Source of the DNA: Chondrilla cf. caribensis
Lineage: Eukaryota > Porifera > Demospongiae > Chondrillida > Chondrillidae
DNA: 64,000 nucleotides
Reading direction: 5' to 3'
Assembly: GCA_964020155.1 (NCBI GenBank)
Contig: OZ026563.1
Span: 3,721,440 to 3,785,439, forward strand
Each line of letters begins with the position of its first letter. The first letter of the stretch is position 1. Of this stretch, positions 10,133 through 28,669 are shown piece by piece. The notes under the pieces are model-generated. The model searched no databases. It was given only the letters and a program-made list of their open reading frames with translations, and had not been told where the DNA came from. A program made the position numbers and the translations under genes.

Positions 10133-12295
10133 TCATTTCAACCCTCTTACAGCACATTTTGCTTTTGGCACACAACCCCATGAAGAATCCTTTGTAGAGT
10201 TTGGCAACTCTTTTAGTACATATGTATGCAATAGTAACAAACACCAGTTGTATAGTGTTGAAGAGGACAAATTTAAAATATAATGGAGCCATAATGTGGT
10301 GTCATCAATAGTCTTGTCAAAAAGAACAACAATGGTAAGTGTCCAAGTTACCCCTGATGTGGAGAAAATGGCAAAGAGAATACGAAAATTTCTCCACAGT
10401 AGCTGTTTGGGTGTATGCCCATATGATTTAAACTTTGATGGCGATTTCCAACTTTTTATAGTAACGACTAGACAAAAAGTAAAAACAAACATGTTGAACA
10501 TGATCATAATGCCAGAAGGAAGTACAAATGAGCCAAGAATGGCAGCTGGAACAATCATCCAACATAATCCAGAAAAATGTCTGCCATAGTCCACTACGCC
10601 ATCTACTGTGTAGTTCAAGATCACGCAAATGCCTACAATAACAAATGGCACCATGTATTGGGGAAGAATGTACAGAATCAGACTTCTCCATGTTCTCTTG
10701 TCACTGTCATTCTTCAGCTTGAGTGCTGCATAGAACTGCCTTAAGATTTCAAAAGCCAATACGCTCATGGATGTAATACGCAATAGAAGAATAAAATGGC
10801 TGAATATAGCCAATGCTTCACAGGTTGCTTCTTGTACGGCTTCAGAAAATATTTCAGCTGGTAAGGTTAAGATAATCTCTATGTCCCCTCCAATCACTAC
10901 GGCCGACATGTGCATTAGAAGCTTGCCATAGAAAGTTCTCAGCTCCTTGAAAATACTGTAAGTAACCAACAGTACTGCACCAGCCATGATGTCCAACAAG
11001 AAACCAGTAATGGATATTCCAAACAGAGATTCTTCGTATTGTGCAAATGGTGCAAAGCTATTGATAACATTATTACAGTCGCAAATTAGCACAGTACCAT
11101 CTGTTTTGAGCATCAGGATTGAATAGGTCATGTTGTCCTTGTGACTCTGCACTGTAATACTGTCCACAAAGGTGTAATCCGTTCTATTCAGAAGTTGACA
11201 ATCAATGCAATCATCACTGTTGTATGGACTCAGATACATTGGCATAATACAAGTATTGGTGATAATATTGAACACATAGTTTTCACTGCATACTACCTGA
11301 GTGATTTCATTGGTATAATATCCTCCTGTAACACCGCTAGTTAGTAGTAGGCGGTTTTGTAACCAATCCTTACTGACAATAACTGTGATTTTCCCTGTAG
11401 AACGATTCACTCCCCACACATGGTCATCCATCTCACAGTTTAGAATATTCATTTTACTGTTTGTCTCTCCATTGCCTTGCCCACAATTGGAATTCCAATA
11501 CATGTTGGAAGTGTTGGTTGGATGGCTACTGACTCCACACTGTGTACAGTTAGCGACTAACGCCTTGTAGTCCATAATATTGTGGGTAGTATTTGATCCA
11601 GGGTCTATAGGGCAAGTAGGAACTAAAGGCCAACACCGTCGTATTGGTAACTGGGGAGATTCTTGTAACTTAGGTGGTTTGTAAGTTATTGGGACACAAT
11701 AAGAATTCAACACTGTACCGTTGATGACTTTGGAAGAGTTGAGAAGCCGCTTAAAACCTTCGTCGCAGGACCACTGTGAAGACCATTGTACAAGTTGGTC
11801 TATCGTTACGTTGTTACAGAGACCACAGTACTTGTTTCGGTAAACAATACCAGTTTTTTTATCCGTCACCGGGGGCTCGCTAATTGTAGGAGTTTCCTCG
11901 CAAAGTTCGTTCACTCTCCTCGACGTCGTAGCCACATCTGGTGAACTTATCCACTTCGAAGGACAGTTCCCTATCATCTTGTAATAGTTGGTTGGTTTAG
12001 TCGAATTTCCTGTGATGGCGGTTGTGAGGCAGCAAAACGACTCCGAAACCTCCGTCCTTGTCGAGTCATTCAATGTCCTATTATCGTAGCAGCAGTCGTT
12101 GAAGAAAGCACAGTTTTGGTCGCAATAACAGTGATAGCCGTACTCCTCGCGTTCCCCTTCACGATGGGATGATTTATTGCACTTCGAAGCATTCTCGATG
12201 TACTGATCTCCTGAGCCAGCGTACCCGAACCAGAACCAGCTGTGAACTAAAAGAAGGCTGACCAAAGAGTATGCTTGGAAAGGGATTCTCTCCAT
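10133..12295 (-). CDS. SMB-7TM GPCR copy 5 with frameshifted TM7/C-tail
   Basis: The ATG at 12295 opens a 720-residue frame with signal peptide, somatomedin-B-like domain, Cys-rich ectodomain with NKYCGLCNN, and TM1-TM6 (GVTWTL in TM6). At about 10262-10290 the sequence is 5 bp longer than in copy 3. The frame shifts within TM7, so the expected FNTIQLVFVTIAYICTKR helix is replaced by a Ser/Leu/Cys-rich stretch ending in AVRGLK. The ancestral C-terminus (..KTNEDSPT) is still readable in the other frame to a stop at 10107. The gene is therefore probably a recent null or a receptor with an altered seventh helix. It is paired with copy 3 by a shared ~4.1-kb duplicated block. Confidence 0.75.
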   Translation of the reverse strand: MERIPFQAYSLVSLLLVHSWFWFGYAGSGDQYIENASKCNKSSHREGEREEYGYHCYCDQNCAFFNDCCYDNRTLNDSTRTEVSESFCCLTTAITGNSTKPTNYYKMIGNCPSKWISSPDVATTSRRVNELCEETPTISEPPVTDKKTGIVYRNKYCGLCNNVTIDQLVQWSSQWSCDEGFKRLLNSSKVINGTVLNSYCVPITYKPPKLQESPQLPIRRCWPLVPTCPIDPGSNTTHNIMDYKALVANCTQCGVSSHPTNTSNMYWNSNCGQGNGETNSKMNILNCEMDDHVWGVNRSTGKITVIVSKDWLQNRLLLTSGVTGGYYTNEITQVVCSENYVFNIITNTCIMPMYLSPYNSDDCIDCQLLNRTDYTFVDSITVQSHKDNMTYSILMLKTDGTVLICDCNNVINSFAPFAQYEESLFGISITGFLLDIMAGAVLLVTYSIFKELRTFYGKLLMHMSAVVIGGDIEIILTLPAEIFSEAVQEATCEALAIFSHFILLLRITSMSVLAFEILRQFYAALKLKNDSDKRTWRSLILYILPQYMVPFVIVGICVILNYTVDGVVDYGRHFSGLCWMIVPAAILGSFVLPSGIMIMFNMFVFTFCLVVTIKSWKSPSKFKSYGHTPKQLLWRNFRILFAIFSTSGVTWTLTIVVLFDKTIDDTTLWLHYILNLSSSTLYNWCLLLLHTYVLKELPNSTKDSSWGCVPKAKCAVRGLK

Positions 12296-12712
12296 TCCAA
12301 ACTACACTGTTTTTGCTTATAGCCTAGTATACCCTTCACACAACTGACGTGTGTAGCCTGAGAATATGTGTCCTGGTCAACTGTTCTAAATATATACCTG
12401 CAGTTTATGACTATGCAGAGGTGTATTGTTTGGTGCTCCATTGATCCAATCATTGTGAGATATGAGATATATGTAAATGGTTATATTGTATATACTACAT
12501 ACATGGATATACCATTCAATTTTATATGCCTGATATGCAGTGGTAATTGTATAAGTGTTGTATTCACAATATGGTATACATGTGTACTGTGAATATTGCT
12601 TTAAGCTTTAACTGCAAGAATGTCACACGTAGATTGCACTTGATGCTGTTGAATAGCAAGTGTCTCTGCCTGCCTTCTGGTGTAACTTTCCAACCACCAG
12701 GTTTACCGCAGT

Positions 12713-12870
12713 ATGCAATGATTAACGGTGACATGTATGTTGCATGCAATGATTAATGGTGATGTATATGTTGCATGCAATGATAAATGGTGACATGCAT
12801 ACTGCATGCAATGATCAACGTTGACATGTATGTTACGTACATGCAATGATCAACAGTGATGTGTATGTTG
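12713..12870. repeat. ~31-bp minisatellite, sister array
   Basis: About five degenerate units of the 8613-8752 type (ATGATTAACGGTGACATGTA-like, some with GATCAACG). It sits at the same distance upstream of its GPCR as the first array and marks the right edge of the duplicated block. Confidence 0.82.
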
Positions 12871-13120
12871 CATGTAAATTATGCATCAGATCATGATTCA
12901 CATACTGTAGTCCTATTAATATCTCATGCACAATCAAACTACATATTAACAAGAAAATAAAACTAATTAGTATATATACTATTATATTCAATGCACTATT
13001 AAGACATGGAATCCTACTATATACATAACAATAGTATGGCAAGTACTAAAAGCCATGAATGTATAACTTTGTTGTAAGTAATGCACAGATAATGTTATTA
13101 TTGTCCTTTCTTGTGAGTTT
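12871..13120. other. Spacer between copy 5 and the divergent paralogue
   Basis: AT-rich, with no gene seen. Confidence 0.5.
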
Positions 13121-15481
13121 CTAAGCCATAATTGTTCCTGTCCTCTTCCATGTCACAAAACCCACTGGAGTAATTTTACGTGTGCGTCGTGGTTTGTTCT
13201 TGAGAATGTGAGACAGCAAACCTTTGGTTTTATTTTTGTACAACTTCAGAACTTTAAGCGTGCACAGGTTGGCTATTGAGATGCTCAATGCTTGAGTGGA
13301 CGATAGTATAATGAATGGGTACCAAGCCCACTGCTGGCTACTGTCACCCAGAGCTATGAATCCAAATATCCATGTAAGTCCAGAAACGGCCAAAATGGCT
13401 AAAATCACTCTAAAATTCCTCTGAAGTTGTTCACCACGATTATATTTCTTCACCCTCAATTTGTTAACTTTGATCAGTACCACCACCATAAAAATGACAC
13501 ATATCGTATTGACCAGGATGCAAAGTGTTATTGGGATGAAAAAACTTGTTACTATGGCAACAATTCCATTTATCCAGCATCTCCCATTCTCACCGTAATC
13601 TACAGCACCTGTGACTGTGAAGTTGGTGATGGTTGTTATGGTAACTATTACCAAGGCCACAAACCAACCGATAGAAAATATCACAAACTGCTTGCATTTC
13701 GAATTATTTTCCATCTTGCTTGTGATGCATTTTAAAGAATTGTAGAAGTATCTAGACACATTCACGCACAGTATAGTCATCCACATAAATCTGGTCAGAA
13801 AGAGGTAATGGAGGAGTATTGCAAGACCTTGACACAAGGGAAGATTGGGGTAACTGTTGTGGATAGCTGTTCCAAACAGAAAAACTGCATCTCCCAGTAA
13901 TATGGCAACCACTAAGTTTGTCAGTAGCATGGTATGTTCTGTTCTCAACTCTTTGAACAAGAGATATGTTATAAGGTAAATCACCGCTGCTATGACATCT
14001 GTAGAAAGCCCTACATATGACAAAGCTCCAAATGCGATCGGATACACATAGGTTGTTACAGTAACAGTGCGATTGAAGGTGAATTCAAAATTTTCCGAAA
14101 AGTTAGCGCAAACAATAGGCAGGCTTTGATTAGTGTATCCAACAACGGTGATATTCACACCTGCTGTCAACCAATGGACTGTTGCTAACGAGACATTCAC
14201 ATATTCTGTATCATTCAGAGCAATCAAGTTTCCCACACAAGTGATGTAGTCAGACCGAGGTGTTGGTGTTGGGACCCTGTAGTCATGATCGTCAGGCCTG
14301 CTGCCCAGACTGTCATTACTTTGTACACGTATATCTCTACTAGTGCATCCTTCTCCATCAACATATGTGTATCCTGGAACACAGAGAGTTGCCCGACATG
14401 TATTAATATAAGTGTCATACACTTGTCCTAAAGGACATTTCTCCACTGATGTAGTTGTAACCACTACACTGCTATTATGAAGCACTGTTTGCCCAGTGCT
14501 TTTGACGTCTAAGAGTAAAGTAAAGGATCCCCCGATAATATTGGTAATTCCAGAAAAGTGTAGTGACTGGCGGTTAATGCATCCAAGAGTATTGTTGAGC
14601 TCTGTATGTAGCAGGTTTGGTTCATTACATAATCCACAATACAAGTTCTTATATCCCGCTTTTGGAGATATGCGTGCGTTGATCGGTTGCAGTGCACATC
14701 TCTGGACTAATTCATCGCGGAGGGATCTATTGATATCAAGATCTGTTTCATTTGATGGGCAGGTCCTTACTAGTGGATAACACTGTCTGGGAGGATTTTT
14801 CAGAGCAGAATATTGAAACAGTCTAGGATTACAATGTTTCAATATGTCTTCCAAAGCTATCTCATATGTGTTGGTGATGTGGTTGCTAATAATCTCATTG
14901 TACTTGCCTCGACACAGCCACAGAGCATTCCAAAACTTCCATTGAGTTGACGAAACACCATTGCAGAGTGCACAGTACTCGTTCTTGTAAACATGACCTG
15001 TCAATTTGTCTGTGAGCAGTCTTTTAGGTAGAAACTCACAGAGTTTAGCTATTCTTCTGCTGTTAAAATCCCCCCTATCAAGAAATGCATTGTGACATGT
15101 GACGATGGTCCAATAGTACTGAAGTTTAAGTCCTCCAACGGAGTTGTTCCCTATCTGATTTGAAATGCACTCAAACCTCAATTCTGAGTCTGACTGTGTG
15201 CCTATGTACTCATGATCCACACAGCAGTCATCGTATTCAGTACAGTTGGAGTCACAGTTGCAGAGAACAGATCCACACTTTGACAATGAGCATTGTACTT
15301 CCTCCGGAAGATCTCTAGTGGTTTCACTGTCTGGAATTGAGCTGAGACGAATTCCGGGGTCTGCAAAGTTAGTCTGTGCTGTTCTTAAGCAAACCACTGT
15401 AACAATAAAACTAACTACAAGCAACTTCATAACAGGATAGACTACTGGAATATGCTTTTTGTCAAGTATAGAGGCTGGCAT
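13121..15481 (-). CDS. Divergent somatomedin-B / 7TM adhesion-type GPCR
   Basis: This is an intronless 786-residue frame. Translation may start at Met1 (15481) or, more plausibly for secretion, Met18 (15430), which directly begins a signal peptide (MKLLVVSFIVTVVCL). A somatomedin-B-like domain spans about 64-90 (CNCDSNCTEYDDCC). The ectodomain repeats the family motif as YKNEYCALCNG (~165-175) and YKNLYCGLCNE (~277-287). The 7TM domain is at about 483-745, with LFKELRT, GRCWI and a textbook adhesion-class TM6, SGLTWIFGF. No GPS consensus is visible. It is clearly homologous to the tandem copies but much more divergent, so it is an older paralogue. It lies head-to-head with ATG5, 156 bp from ATG to ATG. 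Confidence 0.88.
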   Translation of the reverse strand: MPASILDKKHIPVVYPVMKLLVVSFIVTVVCLRTAQTNFADPGIRLSSIPDSETTRDLPEEVQCSLSKCGSVLCNCDSNCTEYDDCCVDHEYIGTQSDSELRFECISNQIGNNSVGGLKLQYYWTIVTCHNAFLDRGDFNSRRIAKLCEFLPKRLLTDKLTGHVYKNEYCALCNGVSSTQWKFWNALWLCRGKYNEIISNHITNTYEIALEDILKHCNPRLFQYSALKNPPRQCYPLVRTCPSNETDLDINRSLRDELVQRCALQPINARISPKAGYKNLYCGLCNEPNLLHTELNNTLGCINRQSLHFSGITNIIGGSFTLLLDVKSTGQTVLHNSSVVVTTTSVEKCPLGQVYDTYINTCRATLCVPGYTYVDGEGCTSRDIRVQSNDSLGSRPDDHDYRVPTPTPRSDYITCVGNLIALNDTEYVNVSLATVHWLTAGVNITVVGYTNQSLPIVCANFSENFEFTFNRTVTVTTYVYPIAFGALSYVGLSTDVIAAVIYLITYLLFKELRTEHTMLLTNLVVAILLGDAVFLFGTAIHNSYPNLPLCQGLAILLHYLFLTRFMWMTILCVNVSRYFYNSLKCITSKMENNSKCKQFVIFSIGWFVALVIVTITTITNFTVTGAVDYGENGRCWINGIVAIVTSFFIPITLCILVNTICVIFMVVVLIKVNKLRVKKYNRGEQLQRNFRVILAILAVSGLTWIFGFIALGDSSQQWAWYPFIILSSTQALSISIANLCTLKVLKLYKNKTKGLLSHILKNKPRRTRKITPVGFVTWKRTGTIMA

Positions 15482-15637
15482 GATTTAAGATTATGGTGTG
15501 TAGGATATTGACTTCATCTCCAATTATCGCCATACTCTTTAAAGTGAAGGTGGAAAAGGATGAATCTGATTGTGAAGCGTGGATCTGATTGTGTGTGCGT
15601 GGAGTGGGGTACGTGTGTGTCACGTGACTCTTCAAAC
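15482..15637. promoter_or_regulatory. Compact bidirectional intergenic region GPCR / ATG5
   Basis: Only 156 bp separate the two divergent start codons, so both promoters must overlap or lie inside the 5' ends. No clear TATA box is seen. The in-frame upstream ATG at 15560 could extend ATG5 by 26 residues. The orthologue length argues for 15638. Confidence 0.6.
15619..15628. promoter_or_regulatory. Perfect CLEAR box (GTCACGTGAC), TFEB/MITF-type E-box
   Basis: The 10-bp palindrome GTCACGTGAC ends 9 bp before the ATG5 start codon. It is identical to the consensus CLEAR element bound by TFEB/MiT bHLH-zip factors in vertebrate lysosome and autophagy genes. Its position next to an autophagy gene makes chance less likely, though binding in this organism is inferred. 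Confidence 0.6.
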
Positions 15638-23334
<7,697 letters not shown>

Positions 23335-25241
23335 TGTCCTGCAATTGTACTTTGGATTGAATGGTTAACGTGTACAGAAAATTTGATGCATGTGATTTTC
23401 TCACAGTGGTGAAATTCGAATAGACATACTTAATATTGTGTGCATATAATATAATGGTAGCTATTTTATATCACCCAATTGCGAGGATGGTAGCTGTAAT
23501 GGAATACGAGACTGGGGCAAAGGAAGGTCAAGTATTTATTTTTTAGGCTGCTGCATAATTGGGTGAGAACTATTTCATCTTTTGTCCAAAATCTGTTTTG
23601 GCGGCCTACAAAGAATAGTATAATATTATTACTATTGGTGATTTGCAAAAGTATAACTGACAACATTTAGTTTAATTGGGTAAAGTAACTAAACTACAGT
23701 GTGTTATCCACTCGTAAGACTGGGTATCCCAAATATTACCCGGCAGTATCTCTCCTGTCACCATGCTAAAGGATCGATGACAAATAAGTTTATAAACACT
23801 TCTATGTCAGCAGGCGGTGACAGAGATGTGTACATGTATGGCTATGTGCATATGCACGATATTGTATTCAAATTACTTTTTAACTAAATTAAATCATATT
23901 ACTGAAAAGAGGGTTGTTTGGCTAGGTAACATTGTGCAGATAAGTTCAATGGAATTCTCTAGTCATAGAAATTTTTCATGGTTTGAGAATTCCATTGATC
24001 ATAATATTATCCTATTATTATTATGTACATTGTGTATTTGGAAGCATTCAGGGAAAAGGGTTGGCTACGCTAGACTAGGAAGATGTGGGGCGGGCGTTAC
24101 GTTTAAAACGGGCGCTTACGTGGATATTATTCTGGTCAGGTCATACTCAACCATAGATACTAGAGAAAAGCCATAAATCTTAACTTGGGACGGAACAGTA
24201 CGAAATAGTCGCCGCTGTTTGCATGAACGTTCACAACATTTGTCATGGAATTTGATATTGAGCCCACAGAAGATTACCATTAATAACCGACTATATACAT
24301 CTGGCAATCTTTAGAGTGAGCAGAGGATATATCAATCAATCGATCGATTATTATTATTAACATGCCACATGCATAACACTAGGACAGACAGTCCTATGAG
24401 GCACACATCATATATCAAAAAAAGAAAAATCAGATCAACCCGAAAGATTATAAGTCATCATGCAGCCTGGAATCAATTGAAACGTGCAATCCATATCTTA
24501 GATACTCTTGAGAATTGGAAGATGCTTACATCCTTGGTCCGGAGTCATAAAAAAACTTTTCATCATTGGTCACCAATTCATGTTGAAATACCGTTGTCAG
24601 TGACTTAAAAAGGTCTGCCCGTGCGTCTTTCCATCTCAATTTATACAACAGTTGACACAAAGTAGTACTACATAGTCTTTGAATATTAGCAATAGTTTAT
24701 AGCATGTACTGAATATAATAATATGTAATAATATCATCATACATATACTATATGCTATATATACACTGTACATATTAAACATATACAGTAGGCCTAACTA
24801 TGCGTATATATTTTGAATACCATAATATTGGTCTACAATAAGAACCAAAGTTCGTTTATACTGTAAAATGTTCTCAAAGCTATTTCATGCATGTACAGAT
24901 TTTGTACTCTCTCTCCTCTCTCTTGTTTAATATTCCTTTCTAGATAATTTGTCCCCTGCTCGTTCTAGATTCTTGATAGATACATGTGTGCGTACAGCTA
25001 GTTCCTGTACACACATAATAATATTATTATGGATGTCACCCATTGACGCACTTCGTTTATAATTGATTATGTATGAGGCTGCCTCATTGTATAAAGATAT
25101 CATATTGAATTTTATAATTATATTATTATAATAGTTATATTATGCTGTCAAAATTACGTATTACACATTGAAAGTATATCACTGAAGATTTTCACCAGTG
25201 TTTTTACTTTGTTTTTTTTTCACATGTCTTTCTATAGATGC
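23335..25241. other. Intergenic region ATG5 to fucosyltransferase array
   Basis: No convincing gene. A 79-codon ORF at 24369-24608 has no recognisable features. 24660-25200 is AT-rich. The last ~60 bp resemble the 5' flank of the GT10 genes (pyrimidine-rich tract then TAG before ATG). Confidence 0.5.
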
Positions 25242-26352
25242 ATGAGAATTATCAACTAGAAGAGAGCAATACTTGCAACTGGAATCCTTGTAATTGCTAC
25301 AATGGTATTGATAAACGTAAACTACATTATGGACACAAGGACATCAACACAACAACAACCTGCCAACATTTCCTTGAAACACTCTCAGTAATTATAATTG
25401 ACGATATTCTAGAAGTTAGGCACTCTTTTACACAGTTTGAAGCTAGCTATCCCAAAGCATGCCCCTTGCCTGATGGTGGAACATGCACAATACAGCATTC
25501 TAACTCCAATGCTGATGTGGTGTTTAGGCTAGTCCGAGCTGTATCAAATTACCCACTCAGGTATTGGCCAGGGCAAATATTGGCTGTACTTATAACCTAG
25601 AAGCTAACCGAGGTACTTATGGAAATATGTAATATTATTATTTATTTTTAAATTAAATATGCTATTAAGCAGCTGAACGTAGCAAATATACGAATTGACC
25701 ACCACCCGACATCTGATGCTGTTTATGCCGAGATGTGCCGGTATTTACCTATTAATTTGTGGGAAACTGCCCCCACCTGACCCTAAAAAGAGAAAGGGAG
25801 TAGTAATGTATTCCAGTGATTGTAATGCGGGTTGGGCAGGATTTCTGGAATGTAGAAAATACTATATAGAACTCCAGGCCTAAAGCATGTGCACATTGAT
25901 CAACATGCCAGGTGCTTGTACAATGTTAATTCTCCTGTACCGAAAAAGGGTGATGATTGGAAAGAAATTTTCCTGGAGATTGCCAGTGAATATCGAATGG
26001 TTGTTGCATTCGAGAACATTATTCAACAAGATTACATTTCTGATAAACTTCCTCTAATTTTCAAGGCTGGTGTAATTCCTGTCTACCGTGGCCCCCTGAG
26101 GTGTATCAGTGGGTTCCGGGAAACCACACCTTCATTGATGCCACTAAATATAGTCCCAAAGAATTGGCTGACTACTTGAAACGTGCTAATGAGGATGATC
26201 AACTGTATAAATACCATACAACCAAGTTTGATTTCAAGCAAGTAAGAGAAACAAGGATCCGATAGAGTCTGTTCTAAAGCAGACTACATGTGTATGACAT
26301 GCAAACTGGCATGTAGGATGAAGATGCAGAGAATTTCAGCTCAAAGCAGCAA
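25242..26352 (+). pseudogene. GT10 fucosyltransferase-like pseudogene (copy A)
   Basis: The sequence follows copies B-D from the start MRIIN but has TAG at codon 6 (25257-25259, where B has TCG). It lacks the Ser/Thr-rich stem repeats, and is broken by insertions or deletions near 25590-25680, 25765, 25880, 26090 and 26255. Recognisable remnants include CPLPDGGTCTIQHSNSNADV, PLRYWPGQILAV, HHPTSDAVYAEMCRYLPI, KKGDDWKEIFLEI and VVAFENIIQQDYISDKLPL. It was once a GT10 enzyme and is now clearly dead. The catalytic remnants are closer to copy B than to D. Confidence 0.88.
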
Positions 26353-28165
26353 AATATCTGGAAATTATTGTAGTGGAAGGATCTGAAACTGCATAATATA
26401 TTATTTCCAGAATATTTATGCTCAGGTTGTTCAATGTAATTAATTCATTAACTACATTTTGAAATGACTCAAGGACATGAAACATTCATTCGATCCATTA
26501 TCTGATTATTTTTTTCATCATTTTGAAATTATTATAAACAACAGCACTGCAATAGTTAAAGTCCTTTAATCCTCGTACTGCCTATACGAAATAGGAACTG
26601 TAGCTGTAATTTCCAGGATAATATATTATTTAGTGGTAACATTAAGACATGGGCACGGGACTCGGTATTTTATATATATATATGTCATACTGCCCAAGTG
26701 TCCATGTCTTGACCAGTATAGCATCCGTTGCTAACGCTTAATACTGTTGCTAGTGCTTTATACGTTATAAAATTGCTGTATAATAGCACTGTTTCTATGG
26801 TAAAGGATGCTATTATCTGTTAAATTTGCATTATTACAACATGCTTGCTGTCAACTATACAGCCAAGTTAGGGCCTCCACTTCATTTTTATTGGGAGGAA
26901 TTTAAAGATGGTTATAGTGGACAAACTCCACAATTTATAGTAGAAGGTCGAATATCTATGGCTTAAGCTGTGCTGTGTGGAGCATTGTATGCTGTAATAC
27001 CTGCAGCATAAATTCATCTCGTTATGCATACAAATTATTATAGCCCATATCTGCGTACAGACAATCCCACTCGGCAAAATAGTATAGACCTATTTCGAAT
27101 TCGTCGACGACGACTTAAAATCTCTCAAAAAACGCGACGTCGTCCATATCCAGAAACAGGAATACGTACCTGGCCTACAGCTGTCTATAGGATTAATAAG
27201 AGAACCGAGCGCCTATTAAAAATCCTACAGCTGACGTACTATATGGCGTCGCGATAACGCCAGGCTTACCAGGCCGGGATACAGAAGAAAGAATGATTGT
27301 GCACTCCTCTCTCTCAAGATTCCGTTACACGGTAAGTGAACAGATTTGTTCTCAACACTTATATATTATGTATATTGAAACCATAGGGTATCTAGGGTCT
27401 ATGTTGAAACAACCAGACTAATATACTACCCATCGAAGGTCTAAATCTATGTACTAAGGTAATTCGGGGTAATTCTGAATAAACTTCCAAACTTTTGTCG
27501 GTTATACCAGTCTCCGAAACAGGGCTTTGAAACAAACTATGCTGCGGAGTACCTTGGGTCATATTCTATTCAAAGATGATGATCAATCGACTTCTTCACA
27601 GCATCGCTATATATAGTAAAGCGAACTAGAAGGCTGAAGGTCGGAATGACAATTCGGGTAATTTTGAAAATTTGTTCTTGAAGATATAAGAGGCGGTGAA
27701 TAGCATGCCAAACAGACGATACGAGATAAAATATCTAAGTTGACCTTAAATACATTACTACAATTTATGTATGGCTAATGAACTTTTATAAGTATACATA
27801 CGCATACGATACGTAATTGAAAACTCCCTCTCTTCATCAGCATTGGAATGGAGAAAAACTACTGGGTAATAATAGTTTACACTGTAAAAATACTGGTGGA
27901 AATATTCCACCAATATTGGTGGATTCGATGAATTGTATGCATGCATCACCATATTGTCAAGAATTGTTGTGGTATAGGCAGTGTGTATCACACACCACCA
28001 CCTCCCCCGACCGCACACAAAGTATGTACATTCTTGCCATGTCATACTTTGTTGCATTCATTTTGTCTTGTCATCAATAACAACCATGACAATAGTTGAG
28101 CAGGTAATGACACATTCATCAAATCCACCAATAACACCTTCCATTTTGTAATGTACATTTCCATT
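26353..28165. other. Repeat-rich spacer between GT10 copies A and B
   Basis: No gene is seen. 26353-26460 and 26820-27260 are duplicated downstream of copy B (34820-34920; 34940-35200 plus 35788-35900), so they are part of the ancestral 3' block. A short TA tract lies near 26675. 27300-28165 looks single-copy in the window. Confidence 0.55.
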
Positions 28166-28334
28166 ATAAAAGGAATCAGGCTTGGGTCCACAAATTTGTA
28201 AACCCAATTAGGCATTTATTGAACACATTGATTATTGTCATTGGTTTTGTGTTTTGAATGTGTAAAAATGCTTTGATCTCCCTTTGATCTTTGTGGGTTT
28301 ACAAATTGGTGGACCCAAGCCTGATTCCTTTTAT
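28166..28334. mobile_element. 169-bp MITE with ~40-bp terminal inverted repeats
   Basis: Left AAAAGGAATCAGGCTTGGGT and right ACCCAAGCCTGATTCCTTTT are perfect inverted ends, and the similarity extends ~40 bp inward. TAT(A)-like sequence flanks both sides. No coding sequence. Confidence 0.85.
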
Positions 28335-28669
28335 ATCCTTAAATAAGATTCCATAGCCGTAACCATAACTATAACTCAAAATTATGGGTCATGTTCGACT
28401 GGAGACTGCGTGTACGTATATCGTTATTGTGACCATGGTCGACGTACGTCATTATCGAGGTTTGTTTGATACTATAGCTATAGGGGTAATGATTAAATGA
28501 ACAAAAGAGGTCAAATTCTTTGAAATGAAGTTTTCATAATGCTAGAGATCCGAAAGGATCTTCCTTCTTTGTTGCTCTATGCAGTAACGATTACCCAAAG
28601 TAAACGGTCAAAATGGCAGTTTTTAAGCCAAGAGTAGCGGGATTGAAACAAAATATCTATACCACTGAA

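Noticed and set aside
13121..15481. GPS autoproteolysis site in the GPCRs
   Set aside because: No HLTxF/HLS-T tripeptide context is seen before TM1; ICxCN in the tandem copies is too short a match.
15560..15637. Upstream in-frame ATG extending ATG5 by 26 residues
   Set aside because: The extension has no counterpart in ATG5 orthologues, and it would place the CLEAR box inside coding sequence; 15638 fits the family.
24369..24608. 79-codon ORF in the ATG5-GT10 spacer
   Set aside because: Basic composition, no motif, no second copy and no splice context; chance ORF cannot be excluded.
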